DNA of 64,000 bases from Prochlorococcus marinus (GTDB lineage: Bacteria > Cyanobacteriota > Cyanobacteriia > PCC-6307 > Cyanobiaceae): assembly GCF_001180305.1 (NCBI RefSeq), contig NZ_CVSX01000040.1:62001-126000 (forward strand), given 5' to 3'. Numbering within the stretch: position 1 is the first letter of the stretch; every line of letters begins with the position of its first letter. Positions 18,922-27,960 of this stretch are shown here, piece by piece. Below the pieces are notes generated by a model. It did no database searches, was not told the origin of the DNA, and was given only the letters and a program-made list of their open reading frames with translations. Both the position numbers and the translations under genes were made by a program.

Positions 18922-18949
18922 GTTTCGATGTGACAACACGGCCATCCCC

Positions 18950-18995
18950 CGTTCCATGGTATGACTCGAACTGCGCCCTCCGAAGAGGGTGAACG
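18950..18995 (-). promoter_or_regulatory. Structured leader, candidate glutamine riboswitch (glnA/downstream-peptide class)
   Basis: Read leftward, CGTTC (18995-18991) pairs with GAACG (18954-18950) as a closing stem. Inside lies a CCCTC-TTCG-GAGGG hairpin (18989-18976) followed by an unpaired CGCAGTTCGAGTCATACC segment. The region is much richer in GC than its surroundings. From memory this matches the downstream-peptide/glnA RNA motifs, shown in the literature to bind glutamine, which lie ahead of short cyanobacterial ORFs. The start codon of the DUF4278 gene is 29 bases after the closing stem, so control could be at ribosome access. A covariance-model match would settle it. Confidence 0.65.
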
Positions 18996-19020
18996 AAAAA
19001 GTAGCTATTGCTACCAAATA

Positions 19021-19026
19021 ATTATA
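19021..19026 (-). promoter_or_regulatory. -10 box for the DUF4278 leader transcript
   Basis: Read leftward this is TATAAT. It would start transcription near 19013, about 18 bases before the candidate riboswitch stem at 18995. A short GTAGC-AATA-GCTAC hairpin (about 19001-19014) lies at the predicted 5' end. Confidence 0.55.
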
Positions 19027-19176
19027 AACGTATTTTTAATTGCATGTCTAGCTTTTACAAATAGAAACGAAGATTTAATGTTTTTTTAATTATTATTTTA
19101 GGTAAATTTTTTTATACATAGTCTCTAAAAAGGTTTATGTTTATATTTGGTTTAATCTTCATGTAACTATTTATTT

Positions 19177-19434
19177 ATGACAGGTTTTTTATATTTCTTG
19201 GGAAATACTTTAAGGTGGCCAGTGTTAAAGCCAAAAGAATTTTTTTCACTACATGCTTATTTTTCAATTATTTATTTGATAACTTTTACTTTGAGTAAAT
19301 ATGATGTAAGCCAATCAAATTTAGTTTTTACTTTAGGAATTCTTGCACCTCTTTTAATCGCTATTGGTCAAGGACTTCCAATTGATTGCCTTGATATGGA
19401 ATCATCTTTGTTGAAGGAATTAAAAACTAAATAA
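19177..19434 (+). CDS. Conserved small membrane protein
   Basis: 85 residues. Two hydrophobic segments (about residues 24-41 and 48-66) suggest a small integral membrane protein. The C terminus (IDCLDMESSLLKELKTK) is polar. I recognise no family with a known function. It stands alone, divergent from the DUF4278 unit and convergent with nfuA. The ATG at 19177 is the only reasonable start. Confidence 0.6.
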   Translation: MTGFLYFLGNTLRWPVLKPKEFFSLHAYFSIIYLITFTLSKYDVSQSNLVFTLGILAPLLIAIGQGLPIDCLDMESSLLKELKTK

Positions 19435-19456
19435 TATTTATTTCAGTTAAAAATTT

Positions 19457-19702
19457 TTATAAAACCTGGACAACTTCGCTTATTTCAGGAATCATTTCTT
19501 TTAACTTTCTTTCAATACCCATTTTGAGAGTCATAGTGCTACTTGGGCAACTACCACATGCTCCTTGAAGTCTGACTTTGACAATTGGACCATCTATTTC
19601 TGCAATCTCTACATTTCCTCCATCAGAAATTAAAAAAGGTCTTAGCTCGTCAAGGACTTTTTCTACATTTTCGTTTGTCAGTGAGAGTGTTTCAGTACTC
19701 AT
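19457..19702 (-). CDS. nfuA: NifU-like iron-sulfur scaffold (Nfu)
   Basis: 81 residues, a stand-alone Nfu domain. The cluster-binding motif [14 protein letters not shown] is near residue 47 and [14 protein letters not shown] near 18. Such proteins are the main Fe-S scaffold for photosystem I assembly in cyanobacteria. Divergent from mqo, with a 70-base shared promoter region. Confidence 0.95.
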   Translation of the reverse strand: MSTETLSLTNENVEKVLDELRPFLISDGGNVEIAEIDGPIVKVRLQGACGSCPSSTMTLKMGIERKLKEMIPEISEVVQVL

Positions 19703-19772
19703 AATTTTGGATTAACTTTATAATAAGCCTAGAAAGAAATCTGATTAATTGCAAAAAAGATAAATTTCTGTT

Positions 19773-21269
19773 GTGACTTCATCTAAAAATCCCACTAATG
19801 ACAATAGCTACTTTGATGCAGTCTTAGTAGGAGCAGGGATAATGAGTAGTACTTTAGCCCTACTAATTTCAGAAGTTTTACCAGATATAAAATTTCTTAT
19901 TATAGAAAAATTAAATGCTCCAGGAAGTGAAAGTACTGGAGCTTTTAATAATGCAGGTACAGGACACGCTGCTAATTGCGAATTAAACTATACCCCTCTA
20001 GATGAAAAAGGAAATCTAAAAATAGATAAAGCGCTCTCAATAAATCGTTCTTTTGAAACATCCATGTCTTTATGGGCCTCATTGTATGAAGCAGGGAAAA
20101 TTGATATTAAGAAGTTTCTAAAATTTATTCCTCATATTAGCTTTGTGTCTGGTCAGGATAATATTTCTTTTTTAAAAAAAAGATTTCAGAAAATGACCGA
20201 AAATCCTGAATTTATCGATATGGAATTTTCTACATCTTTTGATGAAATTTCATCATGGGCTCCTCTAATAACAAAAGATAGAAATCCATCTACTCAAATT
20301 GCTGCTACCAGAATAGTTAGAGGAACTGATATTAATTTTGAGGCTTTAACTAAAGAGTATTTGTCATTAGTTTCCTTAAACAAAAATGTTGAAATTAGAT
20401 ACAAAACAGAATTAGTAGATTTAAAGAAAATTGATAAAAAACAATGGGAACTAGAAATTAGATCTGAAGGTAGAAAAACTTCAATTAGAACTGGCTACAT
20501 TTTTCTTGGTGCTGGTGGAAAAACAATTAATTATTTACAAAAATCAAAAATTCCAGAAGCAAAAAGTTATGGTGGATTTCCTGTTAGTGGGAAATGGCTT
20601 ATTTGCGAGAAAAAAGATCTAACAGAAAAACATAACTCAAAAGTTTATGGTAAAGCTGATATTGGATCGCCACCAATGTCTGTGCCTCATTTAGACACAA
20701 GATGGATTGATAATAAAAAACTTCTTTTATATGGACCTTTTGCTGGGTTTACAACGAAATTTCTAAAACAAAGTTCTTACTTTGATTTATTTAGTTCAAT
20801 TAAAAAGAATAATATTTTTTCTATGTTAGACGTTGGTTTCAAGAACAACGATTTGATTAATTACCTAATATCACAATCATTAAAAAACCATGACTCAAGA
20901 GTTGAGAATTTAAAGAATATGATGCCATCAGCTAATCCTTCCGATTGGTATTTAAAGAATGCTGGTCAAAGAGTCCAAATAATTAAAAAAACTGAAGGTG
21001 GTGGTGCTTTGAAATTTGGAACTGAGATTGTAAATTCATCTGATGGATCATTATCTGCTTTGTTGGGCGCCTCTCCTGGAGCAAGTACTGCGGTTTCAAT
21101 TATGGTTGAGGTTCTAGAAAAATCTGTTTTATTTTTAAATGATAAGCATAATCTTCAGAAAAAAATAAATGACTTAATTTATCAAGAACTATCAGTCTCT
21201 GAAAATTACAGTAGCTTCATAAAAGACATTAAAAAAAGAAATAATTCCATTTTTGGTTTCCATCCATAA
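19773..21269 (+). CDS. mqo: Malate:quinone oxidoreductase
   Basis: 498 residues, the family length. The FAD site is [14 protein letters not shown] near residue 20, and [22 protein letters not shown] near 50 is the Mqo signature. [12 protein letters not shown] and [10 protein letters not shown] lie toward the C terminus. It oxidises malate to oxaloacetate and passes electrons to the quinone pool on the membrane. The start is GTG at 19773. It stands alone between nfuA and lepA. Confidence 0.94.
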   Translation: MTSSKNPTNDNSYFDAVLVGAGIMSSTLALLISEVLPDIKFLIIEKLNAPGSESTGAFNNAGTGHAANCELNYTPLDEKGNLKIDKALSINRSFETSMSLWASLYEAGKIDIKKFLKFIPHISFVSGQDNISFLKKRFQKMTENPEFIDMEFSTSFDEISSWAPLITKDRNPSTQIAATRIVRGTDINFEALTKEYLSLVSLNKNVEIRYKTELVDLKKIDKKQWELEIRSEGRKTSIRTGYIFLGAGGKTINYLQKSKIPEAKSYGGFPVSGKWLICEKKDLTEKHNSKVYGKADIGSPPMSVPHLDTRWIDNKKLLLYGPFAGFTTKFLKQSSYFDLFSSIKKNNIFSMLDVGFKNNDLINYLISQSLKNHDSRVENLKNMMPSANPSDWYLKNAGQRVQIIKKTEGGGALKFGTEIVNSSDGSLSALLGASPGASTAVSIMVEVLEKSVLFLNDKHNLQKKINDLIYQELSVSENYSSFIKDIKKRNNSIFGFHP

Positions 21270-21323
21270 TTCTAATTAGCTAGTATTAATTAAGACGTAA
21301 TAAGAGGAGAATTTTCTTTCTAT

Positions 21324-23132
21324 ATGACTGATATATCGGTTTCAAAAATTAGAAATTTCTGCATAATCGCTCATATTGACCATGGTAAATCTACCCTTGC
21401 AGATAGGTTGCTTCAAGATACGGGCACTGTTCAGCAAAGGGATATGCAAGAACAATTCTTGGACAGTATGGATCTTGAAAGAGAGAGAGGAATTACTATC
21501 AAGTTACAGGCCGCTAGGATGAAATATAAAGCTGACGATTCCCAAGAATATGTTTTGAACTTAATAGATACTCCAGGGCATGTTGATTTCTCTTACGAGG
21601 TTAGTAGATCTCTTCAAGCTTGTGAGGGCGCTTTACTCGTTGTTGATGCAAGTCAAGGAGTAGAAGCTCAAACCTTAGCTAATGTTTACCTTGCCTTAGA
21701 AAATAATCTTGAAATAATTCCTGTTTTAAATAAAGTTGATTTACCAGGTGCTGATGCTGAAAAAATAAAACAAGAAATAGAGGAAATTATTGGACTCGAT
21801 ACATCTAATGCAATAAATTGTTCAGCAAAAACTGGAGTTGGTATTAAAGATATTTTGGAAGCAATTGTAAGAAGAATACCTCCTCCTCAAGATGAAATTA
21901 AACTACCTACGAAGGCACTTATTTTTGATTCTTATTATGACCCTTACAGAGGAGTGATTGTTTATTTCAGGGTGATATCTGGGTCTCTTAATAAAAGAGA
22001 AAAAATATTATTAATGGCAAGTAAAAAAAATTATGAACTAGATGAGATAGGAATAATGGCCCCTGATCAGCAGCAAGTTGATGAATTACATGCAGGAGAA
22101 GTTGGTTATTTAGCCGCTTCTATAAAATCAGTTGCTGATGCGAGAGTGGGAGATACGATTACTCTTTTAAATTCACCTGCCAATGATCCTTTGCCTGGTT
22201 ATAAGACAGCAAATCCTATGGTTTTTTGTGGCTTATTCCCGACTGATGCTGATCAATTCCCAGATTTAAGAGTATCACTTGAAAAATTACAATTATCTGA
22301 TGCAGCTTTAAAATACGAGCCCGAAACCAGTAGCGCAATGGGCTTCGGATTTAGGTGCGGATTCTTAGGACTTCTTCATATGGAGATTGTCCAAGAAAGA
22401 TTAGAAAGAGAATATGACTTGGATCTAATCGTAACGGCTCCATCAGTTATTTATAAAGTTAATTTAAATCAGCAGGAACATATCTTTATTGATAATCCTT
22501 CTACAATTCCTGATCCACAACTTAGAGAATCAATAGAAGAGCCTTATGTGAAAATGGAAATTTATGCACCCAATGAATTTAATGGAACATTAATGGGTTT
22601 ATGTCAGGAAAGAAGGGGAGTATTTTTAGATATGAAATACATAACAACAGATCGAGTTACCTTAATTTATGAAATTCCATTAGCAGAAGTTGTTACAGAT
22701 TTCTTTGATCAAATGAAAAGTAGAACCCAAGGTTATGCATCAATGGAATATCATTTGATTGGCTATAGAAAAAATGACCTTGTTAGATTAGATGTTCTAA
22801 TAAATTCAGAAAGAGCAGATCCATTAACTTCTATTGTTCATAAAGATAAGGCTTATGGAATTGGCAGAAGTTTAGTTGAGAAATTAAAAGAACTTATTCC
22901 AAAACAACAATTTAAAATACCTATTCAAGCATCAATCGGTAGCAGGATTATTGCAAGTGAAAGCATAAGTGCTTTGCGAAAAGATGTTTTATCTAAATGT
23001 TATGGAGGAGATATTTCTAGGAAAAAGAAACTTTTAAAGAAACAAGCCAAAGGTAAAAAGAGGATGAAGGCAATGGGTAAAGTTGAAGTCCCTCAAGAAG
23101 CTTTTATGGCAGTCTTGAAATTAAACCAGTGA
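21324..23132 (+). CDS. lepA: Elongation factor 4 (LepA)
   Basis: 602 residues. GTPase motifs are [15 protein letters not shown] (G1) near residue 16, RERGITI (G2), DTPGHVDF (G3) and NKVD (G4). The C-terminal LepA-specific domain ends with [29 protein letters not shown]. LepA acts on stalled or mistranslocated ribosomes and during 30S biogenesis. Gene begins with ATG at 21324. Confidence 0.97.
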   Translation: MTDISVSKIRNFCIIAHIDHGKSTLADRLLQDTGTVQQRDMQEQFLDSMDLERERGITIKLQAARMKYKADDSQEYVLNLIDTPGHVDFSYEVSRSLQACEGALLVVDASQGVEAQTLANVYLALENNLEIIPVLNKVDLPGADAEKIKQEIEEIIGLDTSNAINCSAKTGVGIKDILEAIVRRIPPPQDEIKLPTKALIFDSYYDPYRGVIVYFRVISGSLNKREKILLMASKKNYELDEIGIMAPDQQQVDELHAGEVGYLAASIKSVADARVGDTITLLNSPANDPLPGYKTANPMVFCGLFPTDADQFPDLRVSLEKLQLSDAALKYEPETSSAMGFGFRCGFLGLLHMEIVQERLEREYDLDLIVTAPSVIYKVNLNQQEHIFIDNPSTIPDPQLRESIEEPYVKMEIYAPNEFNGTLMGLCQERRGVFLDMKYITTDRVTLIYEIPLAEVVTDFFDQMKSRTQGYASMEYHLIGYRKNDLVRLDVLINSERADPLTSIVHKDKAYGIGRSLVEKLKELIPKQQFKIPIQASIGSRIIASESISALRKDVLSKCYGGDISRKKKLLKKQAKGKKRMKAMGKVEVPQEAFMAVLKLNQ

Positions 23133-23211
23133 TTTCTTTTAATTTAAAATTTATAACTACTTATTTTTAAAAGAATTCGGTATATTTCATTTATATCTTT
23201 AAAAAAAGATT

Positions 23212-24057
23212 TTGGATATTAACTCATTTAATCGTGTCGGCGCAAATATCAGAAAAGCTGGATTTTTAATTGTACTTTTTTATCTTCTTGTTGTTTTAAT
23301 AATGAAATTTTTAGAGGCCAATAATTTTTTTGGCTACTCATTTTCAATGTTAAGCAATGATATCTTTGCCCCGCCTTCTCTGAATCATTTTTGTGGCACA
23401 GATAGATTAGGAAGAGATGTTTGCTTAAGAACTTTGCAAGGATCATCATTAGCGATAGAAGTTGTATTCTTAGCTATTCTTTTTTCATTAAGTTTGGGTT
23501 TGCCATTGGGATTATTAAGTGGATATTTTGGAGGTTTTTTTGATAAATGCTTATCACTAATAATGGATACTATTTTTTCAATACCTGTAATTTTGCTTTC
23601 AGTTGTTGTGGCTTTTGTATTGGGTAAGGGTATCCTTAACGCGGCTTTGGCATTGTGTATTGTTTACTCCCCTCAATATTTTAGATTAATCAGAAATCAG
23701 ACAATATTGGTTAAATCCGAAACTTATGTGGAGGCGGCTCAAGTTGCAGGAGCTGATGTTAAAAAAATTATTTTTAAATATATCCTCCCAAATGTAATAA
23801 CACCATTGCCTATTCTGCTTACCCTAAATGCTGCAGATGCTGTTTTGGTATTAGGAAGTTTAGGATTTTTAGGCCTTGGCGTTCCTGCAGATGTCCCAGA
23901 GTGGGGAAGTGATTTAAATCTGGCTCTTGCCGCTTTACCTACAGGTATCTGGTGGACGGCTTTGTTCCCAGGTTTGGCAATGTTTTTTTTAGTTTTAGGT
24001 CTTTCTTTTATAGGAGAGGACCTTGAAGAAATTTTTGATAGTCAAAATTCTGAATAA
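23212..24057 (+). CDS. ABC transporter permease, dipeptide (DppC) type, orphan
   Basis: 281 residues with about six membrane segments and an N-terminal extension typical of DppC/OppC. GTDRLGRDV near residue 62 and the EAAQVAGADVKKIIFKYILPN coupling loop near 174 (EAA motif) define the family. It would be half of a peptide or nickel-type import channel. No partner permease, ATPase or binding protein lies next to it; they must be elsewhere. The start is TTG at 23212. It converges on trmH, 2 bases apart. Confidence 0.88.
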   Translation: MDINSFNRVGANIRKAGFLIVLFYLLVVLIMKFLEANNFFGYSFSMLSNDIFAPPSLNHFCGTDRLGRDVCLRTLQGSSLAIEVVFLAILFSLSLGLPLGLLSGYFGGFFDKCLSLIMDTIFSIPVILLSVVVAFVLGKGILNAALALCIVYSPQYFRLIRNQTILVKSETYVEAAQVAGADVKKIIFKYILPNVITPLPILLTLNAADAVLVLGSLGFLGLGVPADVPEWGSDLNLALAALPTGIWWTALFPGLAMFFLVLGLSFIGEDLEEIFDSQNSE

Positions 24058-24059
24058 AT

Positions 24060-24731
24060 TTAGTTATCTGTACTAGGATCGAGTTCTCCTTGATCATTCA
24101 ACTTTGGATATTCTTTACCTGAATTTTTATAAACCACAGCTAATTCTGGGTAACACCATTCAAAAAGTGTTTTTTGATATTCATCTATATTTAACCCTTC
24201 TCCATTAGAGGGCAATATACCTTTATTTTTTCTTTGGCGAACAGCTTCAAATAATAATATAGAAGCAGCAACTGAAACATTCAGAGATTGAACCATACCT
24301 CTCATAGGTATAAAAATTGATTGATCAACCATTGATATAAGTTCATTACTTAGTCCCCATTTTTCTGCTCCTAAAACAAAACATGTATTTTGAGAATAAT
24401 CAAAATTTCTATAATCCACTGATTTGCTATTAAGAGTCGTTCCATATAATTTAAAACCCTTATTCTTTAAATTTGATATTGCAGTGATAGTGTTTTCATG
24501 ATTATTCAGCTTTACCCATTTTTGACTTCCTTGAGCAGTACTATTAAAAGTCTTAACGGCATTTGTTTTACTAATAAAATTTGCTTCGAAAACTCCTGCG
24601 GCATCACATGTCCTTAATATCGCAGATAAATTATGTGGTTTATTGACATCCTCAACTAAAACACTCAAGTTTTTCATTCTGCAATCTAAAACACTCTTGA
24701 TTCGTTCAAATCTTCTTGGCAAAATTGACAT
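24060..24731 (-). CDS. trmH: tRNA (guanosine-18-2'-O)-methyltransferase
   Basis: 223 residues of the SPOUT class. Motif 1 is NLSAILRTCDAAGV near residue 34, motif 2 FVLGAEKWGLSNELI near 118, and motif 3 IPMRGMVQSLNVSVAASILLFE near 144. The last 50 residues (EGLNIDEYQKTLFEWCYPELA) match TrmH C termini. It methylates the ribose of G18 in tRNA D-loops. Confidence 0.92.
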   Translation of the reverse strand: MSILPRRFERIKSVLDCRMKNLSVLVEDVNKPHNLSAILRTCDAAGVFEANFISKTNAVKTFNSTAQGSQKWVKLNNHENTITAISNLKNKGFKLYGTTLNSKSVDYRNFDYSQNTCFVLGAEKWGLSNELISMVDQSIFIPMRGMVQSLNVSVAASILLFEAVRQRKNKGILPSNGEGLNIDEYQKTLFEWCYPELAVVYKNSGKEYPKLNDQGELDPSTDN

Positions 24732-24826
24732 TTATAATTTTTCACACTTTTAAATTATATTCAAAAAATATTGATTACCTATTAAATCTCTTGGTTTATA
24801 ATATTTTGGTAGTTTAAATTAACTCA

Positions 24827-25030
24827 ATGGCATACATAGAATGGGACTATACAGTAATTACAAGTATGGTAGAAAGACAAGGGTGGGATTTGCCGGATCG
24901 TGAATCTGAAGAATGGATAAAATTTAACGATGAATTAGGAGAAAAAATGAGAGGTGTTGGACTTATCTTTGAAAAATATTGTAAATTTACTCCTGATGTA
25001 GGAGAAGGAGTTCATCTTCTAGATGACTGA
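24827..25030 (+). CDS. Conserved hypothetical acidic protein, 67 residues
   Basis: 67 residues, acidic, without a signal or membrane segment. It opens MAYIEWDYTVITSMVERQGWDLP and ends GEGVHLLDD. Clear ATG and 96 bases of upstream spacer with a good AT-rich promoter area support a real gene. I know no function for it. A hairpin follows at 25048. Confidence 0.62.
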   Translation: MAYIEWDYTVITSMVERQGWDLPDRESEEWIKFNDELGEKMRGVGLIFEKYCKFTPDVGEGVHLLDD

Positions 25031-25047
25031 TCGTAAATAGTTTTAAA

Positions 25048-25073
25048 CCATTGATGTATCCCTTAATCAATGG
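25048..25073 (+). terminator. Hairpin after the 67-residue gene
   Basis: CCATTGAT (25048-25055) pairs with ATCAATGG (25066-25073) around a 10-base loop, 18 bases after the stop codon. The following CTTATTAATT is only moderately T-rich, so it is a plausible but not strong terminator. Confidence 0.5.
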
Positions 25074-25208
25074 CTTATTAATTAATAAGATAATGTATTT
25101 TCACTAAATTAGAACTGGCAATTATTAAGGCTTTATAAAGCTTGTACTCTAAAAAAAAATTTTTTATTCCACAAAAAAGTTATTTAATTTCTATATTTGA
25201 ATAAAAAT

Positions 25209-25601
25209 ATGAAAAATAAATTAACTTTTTTATTCGATGGTGGTTGCCCACTTTGTTTGAGAGAAACAAATTTTCTTAAAAAAAGAGATACCTTAAATCA
25301 AATTGCATTTATAGATATTAATAGTAAGGACTATGATCAACGTCTTTTTAATGACATCTCATATTCAGAAGCTATGTCAAACCTACATGGGATTATTGAA
25401 AATGGTGAAATTATTAGGGGACTAGATGTACTTGCATATTCTTATGAATTAGTTGGTTTAGGTTGGGTTTATTATCCCTTGAAGATTAAGCTCTTATCTC
25501 CATTATTGAGATTGGTTTACAGATATTGGGCAAAATATAGACTTCAAATTACAGGTAGATCCGATATTGAAAAACTTTGTACCTCACAATGTGAACAATA
25601 A
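25209..25601 (+). CDS. DCC-family (DUF393) thiol-disulfide oxidoreductase-like protein
   Basis: 130 residues from the ATG at 25209; a TTG four codons earlier (25197) is possible. The family motif FDGGCPLCLRE near residue 10 carries a CxxC pair in a thioredoxin-like fold. YYPLKIKLLSPLLRLVYRYWAKYR near 90 is typical of the family's C-terminal half. Likely a redox protein of unknown substrate. It begins a tight run: only 2 bases separate it from the next gene, and the run ends with the photolyase-like gene. Confidence 0.82.
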   Translation: MKNKLTFLFDGGCPLCLRETNFLKKRDTLNQIAFIDINSKDYDQRLFNDISYSEAMSNLHGIIENGEIIRGLDVLAYSYELVGLGWVYYPLKIKLLSPLLRLVYRYWAKYRLQITGRSDIEKLCTSQCEQ

Positions 25602-25603
25602 CT

Positions 25604-25840
25604 ATGGAAAGTATAGATATAGATAGAATAATAGAAATGTGTTGGGAAGATAGAACACCCTTTGAAGCTATCGAGTATCAATTTGGTTTAAAAGAGGAAG
25701 ATGCGATAAAAATTATGCGTCAAAATCTTAAACCCAAATCTTTCAAAGTCTGGAGAAAGAGAGTTTCGGGAAGAAATACAAAACATATGGCCCTTAAAGA
25801 TTCAACTAGATTTAAATCTACTCATAAAAGAAAATTATAA
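25604..25840 (+). CDS. TIGR03643 (DUF2805) family protein
   Basis: 78 residues opening MESIDIDRIIEMCWEDRTPFEAIEYQFGL, then EEDAIKIMRQNLKPKSFKVWRKRVSGR, which is the signature of this small family. The N-terminal part looks like a helix-turn-helix and the C terminus is very basic (KSTHKRKL), so nucleic-acid binding is a fair guess only. It commonly accompanies cryptochrome/photolyase-type genes, as it does here. Confidence 0.8.
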   Translation: MESIDIDRIIEMCWEDRTPFEAIEYQFGLKEEDAIKIMRQNLKPKSFKVWRKRVSGRNTKHMALKDSTRFKSTHKRKL

Positions 25841-25843
25841 ATT

Positions 25844-25975
25844 TTGAAAAATCTTTCTACTAAAACTTGTCCTGTTTGCAAAAGGCCGTTTGAGTGGCGT
25901 AAAAAATGGAAAAACTGCTGGGATGATGTTATTTACTGTTCAAAAAGATGCAGTAACAGGAAGTCGCAAAGATGA
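25844..25975 (+). CDS. DUF2256 zinc-ribbon micro-protein
   Basis: A 43-residue frame from TTG at 25844 to the TGA at 25973-25975. Two cysteine pairs, [16 protein letters not shown] and [10 protein letters not shown], form a probable zinc ribbon; this is the DUF2256 pattern. It overlaps the ATG of the photolyase-like gene by 4 bases (ATGA) and starts 3 bases after the TIGR03643 gene, so it is translationally coupled to both. Too short for most gene finders. DUF2256 is usually found beside this photolyase type. Confidence 0.82.
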   Translation: MKNLSTKTCPVCKRPFEWRKKWKNCWDDVIYCSKRCSNRKSQR

Positions 25976-27462
25976 AACAAGTATCAATTATTTTCCCGAA
26001 TCAACTTTTTAGAGAAAGCCCAATCTTAAAAATAAATTGTGAAGTTTTGATTTTGGAAGACTCATTATTTTTTGGAAATGATAAGTTTCATAAATTAATT
26101 AACCATAAAAATAAGTTAGTTTTTCATAGAGCATCTATGCTCGCTTATAAAAATTATTTAGAAATATCTGGCTTTAAAGTTTTATATATCGAAAACAAGA
26201 ATAATGTTTCTACAGTTGATTACTTATCGGAATTTATTAAAAATAAATATCAGAAAATAAATCTCATTGATCCTCATGATTTTCTAATAATGAAGAGGAT
26301 TAATAATTTTGTTGAAAGTAATAATTTAGCTTTAAATATTTTACCTTCTCCTATGTTTATGAGTAGTGAAGATTTAAAAGATTTATTTGCATCAAATGCA
26401 AAAAAACCTCTTATGGGTAGATTTTATGAGAATCAAAGAAAGAGCCAAAAGATATTAGTTAATCCTGACGATACACCTGAAGGTGGCAAATGGAGTTTCG
26501 ATGAAATGAACAGAAAAAAATTACCCAAAAAAATCAATATACCCGATACACCTAAATTACAAAAAAATAAATTTGTAGTTAATGCAGAAAGGTCATTAGC
26601 CACTTTTGATATTGAGTTTATTGGAGAAAGTAATAACTTTTTATATCCAACTAATTTTGAAGAGGCAGATGAATGGTTAAATGATTTTTTTAAACATAGA
26701 TTTTTCTTATTTGGAGATTATGAGGATGCTATTTCTAAAGAAAATTCTTTTTTATGGCACAGTTTACTTTCTCCTCTTTTAAATAGCGGCTTATTAACCC
26801 CAGATGTAGTAGTAAATAAAGCATTACTTTTTGCAAAAAATAATAATGTTCCTATAAACTCTTTAGAGGGTTTTATTCGTCAAATTATTGGATGGAGAGA
26901 ATTTATTTGCCTCGTTTATAAAAAGTATGGAACAAAGATGCGAAATAGTAATTTTTGGAATTTTGAAGATAAGCCAATTCCAAAATCTTTTTATCAAGGA
27001 AATACAGGAATTGAACCAGTAGACGTTGTTATAAAAAATATTATTAAATTTGGTTATTGTCATCATATTGAGCGGCTAATGATTGTTGGCAACTTTATGC
27101 TTCTATGCAGAATTCACCCAAACCAAGTTTATAAATGGTTTATGGAAATGTTTATTGATTCCTATGATTGGGTTATGGTTCCAAATGTTTACGGAATGAG
27201 TCAGTTTAGTGATGGTGGTATCTTTTCAACAAAGCCATATATATCAAGCTCTAATTATGTAAAAAAAATGTCTAATTTTAAAAGTGGCCCATGGTGTGAA
27301 ATATGGGATGGCTTATTTTGGAAATTTATTAAAGATAATGAAAGCTTTTTTAGAAAGCAATATCGTCTCGCAATGTTAACGAGAAATCTCGATAAAATGT
27401 CAGAGGAAAAATTAAATAATCATTTAAAAACGGCCGATAAATTTTTAAAAGATATTCAATAA
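25972..27462 (+). CDS. Cryptochrome/photolyase-related flavoprotein (FeS-BCP-like)
   Basis: 496 residues of the bacterial (6-4) photolyase/cryptochrome branch: an N-terminal DPRP domain ([10 protein letters not shown]), [15 protein letters not shown] near 308, [18 protein letters not shown] near 361 and [17 protein letters not shown] near 415 around FAD. In Agrobacterium PhrB four cysteines (350, 438, 441, 454 there) hold a [4Fe-4S] cluster. Here the equivalent segments read NTGIEPVDV and [14 protein letters not shown], so the CxxC and the first cysteine appear missing. It should repair UV photoproducts or sense light. It is the last gene of a four-gene coupled run. Confidence 0.85.
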   Translation: MKQVSIIFPNQLFRESPILKINCEVLILEDSLFFGNDKFHKLINHKNKLVFHRASMLAYKNYLEISGFKVLYIENKNNVSTVDYLSEFIKNKYQKINLIDPHDFLIMKRINNFVESNNLALNILPSPMFMSSEDLKDLFASNAKKPLMGRFYENQRKSQKILVNPDDTPEGGKWSFDEMNRKKLPKKINIPDTPKLQKNKFVVNAERSLATFDIEFIGESNNFLYPTNFEEADEWLNDFFKHRFFLFGDYEDAISKENSFLWHSLLSPLLNSGLLTPDVVVNKALLFAKNNNVPINSLEGFIRQIIGWREFICLVYKKYGTKMRNSNFWNFEDKPIPKSFYQGNTGIEPVDVVIKNIIKFGYCHHIERLMIVGNFMLLCRIHPNQVYKWFMEMFIDSYDWVMVPNVYGMSQFSDGGIFSTKPYISSSNYVKKMSNFKSGPWCEIWDGLFWKFIKDNESFFRKQYRLAMLTRNLDKMSEEKLNNHLKTADKFLKDIQ

Positions 27463-27568
27463 ATGTAAGAGTGATAACCTACAGTTGTCTTTGAAAAATT
27501 AAAAGAATATTATGTTATGAAGAAATATTAAGTACGGATGTTAGCTTAAAGAAAATTAGATTTATCTA

Positions 27569-27748
27569 ATGGAAATTGGAACACTTTTTTTAAAAAGTAA
27601 TTTGACGGGAATTATCACTTTTTCTGAATTAGATTGGATAACTACCCATCAATCTAATTTCACTAGGTTGGAGGAATCCATAGCAATTAAATTAGGCAGA
27701 ATGCTTGATGCAGGATCTATCAATATTGGTTGCCGTTTGAAATCCTGA
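27569..27748 (+). CDS. Conserved small protein, 59 residues
   Basis: A 59-residue frame from ATG at 27569, opening MEIGTLFLKSNLTGIITFSELDW and ending INIGCRLKS. It shows a normal amino-acid balance for a cytoplasmic protein and no membrane segment. It lies in the 498-base stretch between the photolyase-like gene and rsmB. I recall no function; reading-frame quality is the main support. Confidence 0.6.
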   Translation: MEIGTLFLKSNLTGIITFSELDWITTHQSNFTRLEESIAIKLGRMLDAGSINIGCRLKS

Positions 27749-27765
27749 ATAAGTTTTTTTTAATA

Positions 27766-27909
27766 ATGAAGTATCAAAAAGAGAAAAAAATATTTTTTCG
27801 GGAAAGAATCCATTCTTTGAATATCTTTCTTTTTTTAGGATTTAATCTTTCTCTTATTTCTATCTTAGGTTTTATTTGGTTTAATTCTGCAATTCAAAAA
27901 GTAGTTTAA
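27766..27909 (+). CDS. Small single-pass membrane protein, 47 residues
   Basis: A 47-residue frame from ATG at 27766. A basic N terminus (KYQKEKKIFFRER) precedes a hydrophobic segment at about residues 19-39 (IFLFLGFNLSLISILGFIW), then a short tail. It follows the 59-residue gene by 17 bases, so the two may be cotranscribed. AT-rich DNA readily encodes such segments by chance, hence the modest score. Confidence 0.45.
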   Translation: MKYQKEKKIFFRERIHSLNIFLFLGFNLSLISILGFIWFNSAIQKVV

Positions 27910-27960
27910 ATTCCTGAATTTTTTGTATATTAAAGTTATCTTTAAAAAATTAATTATATT

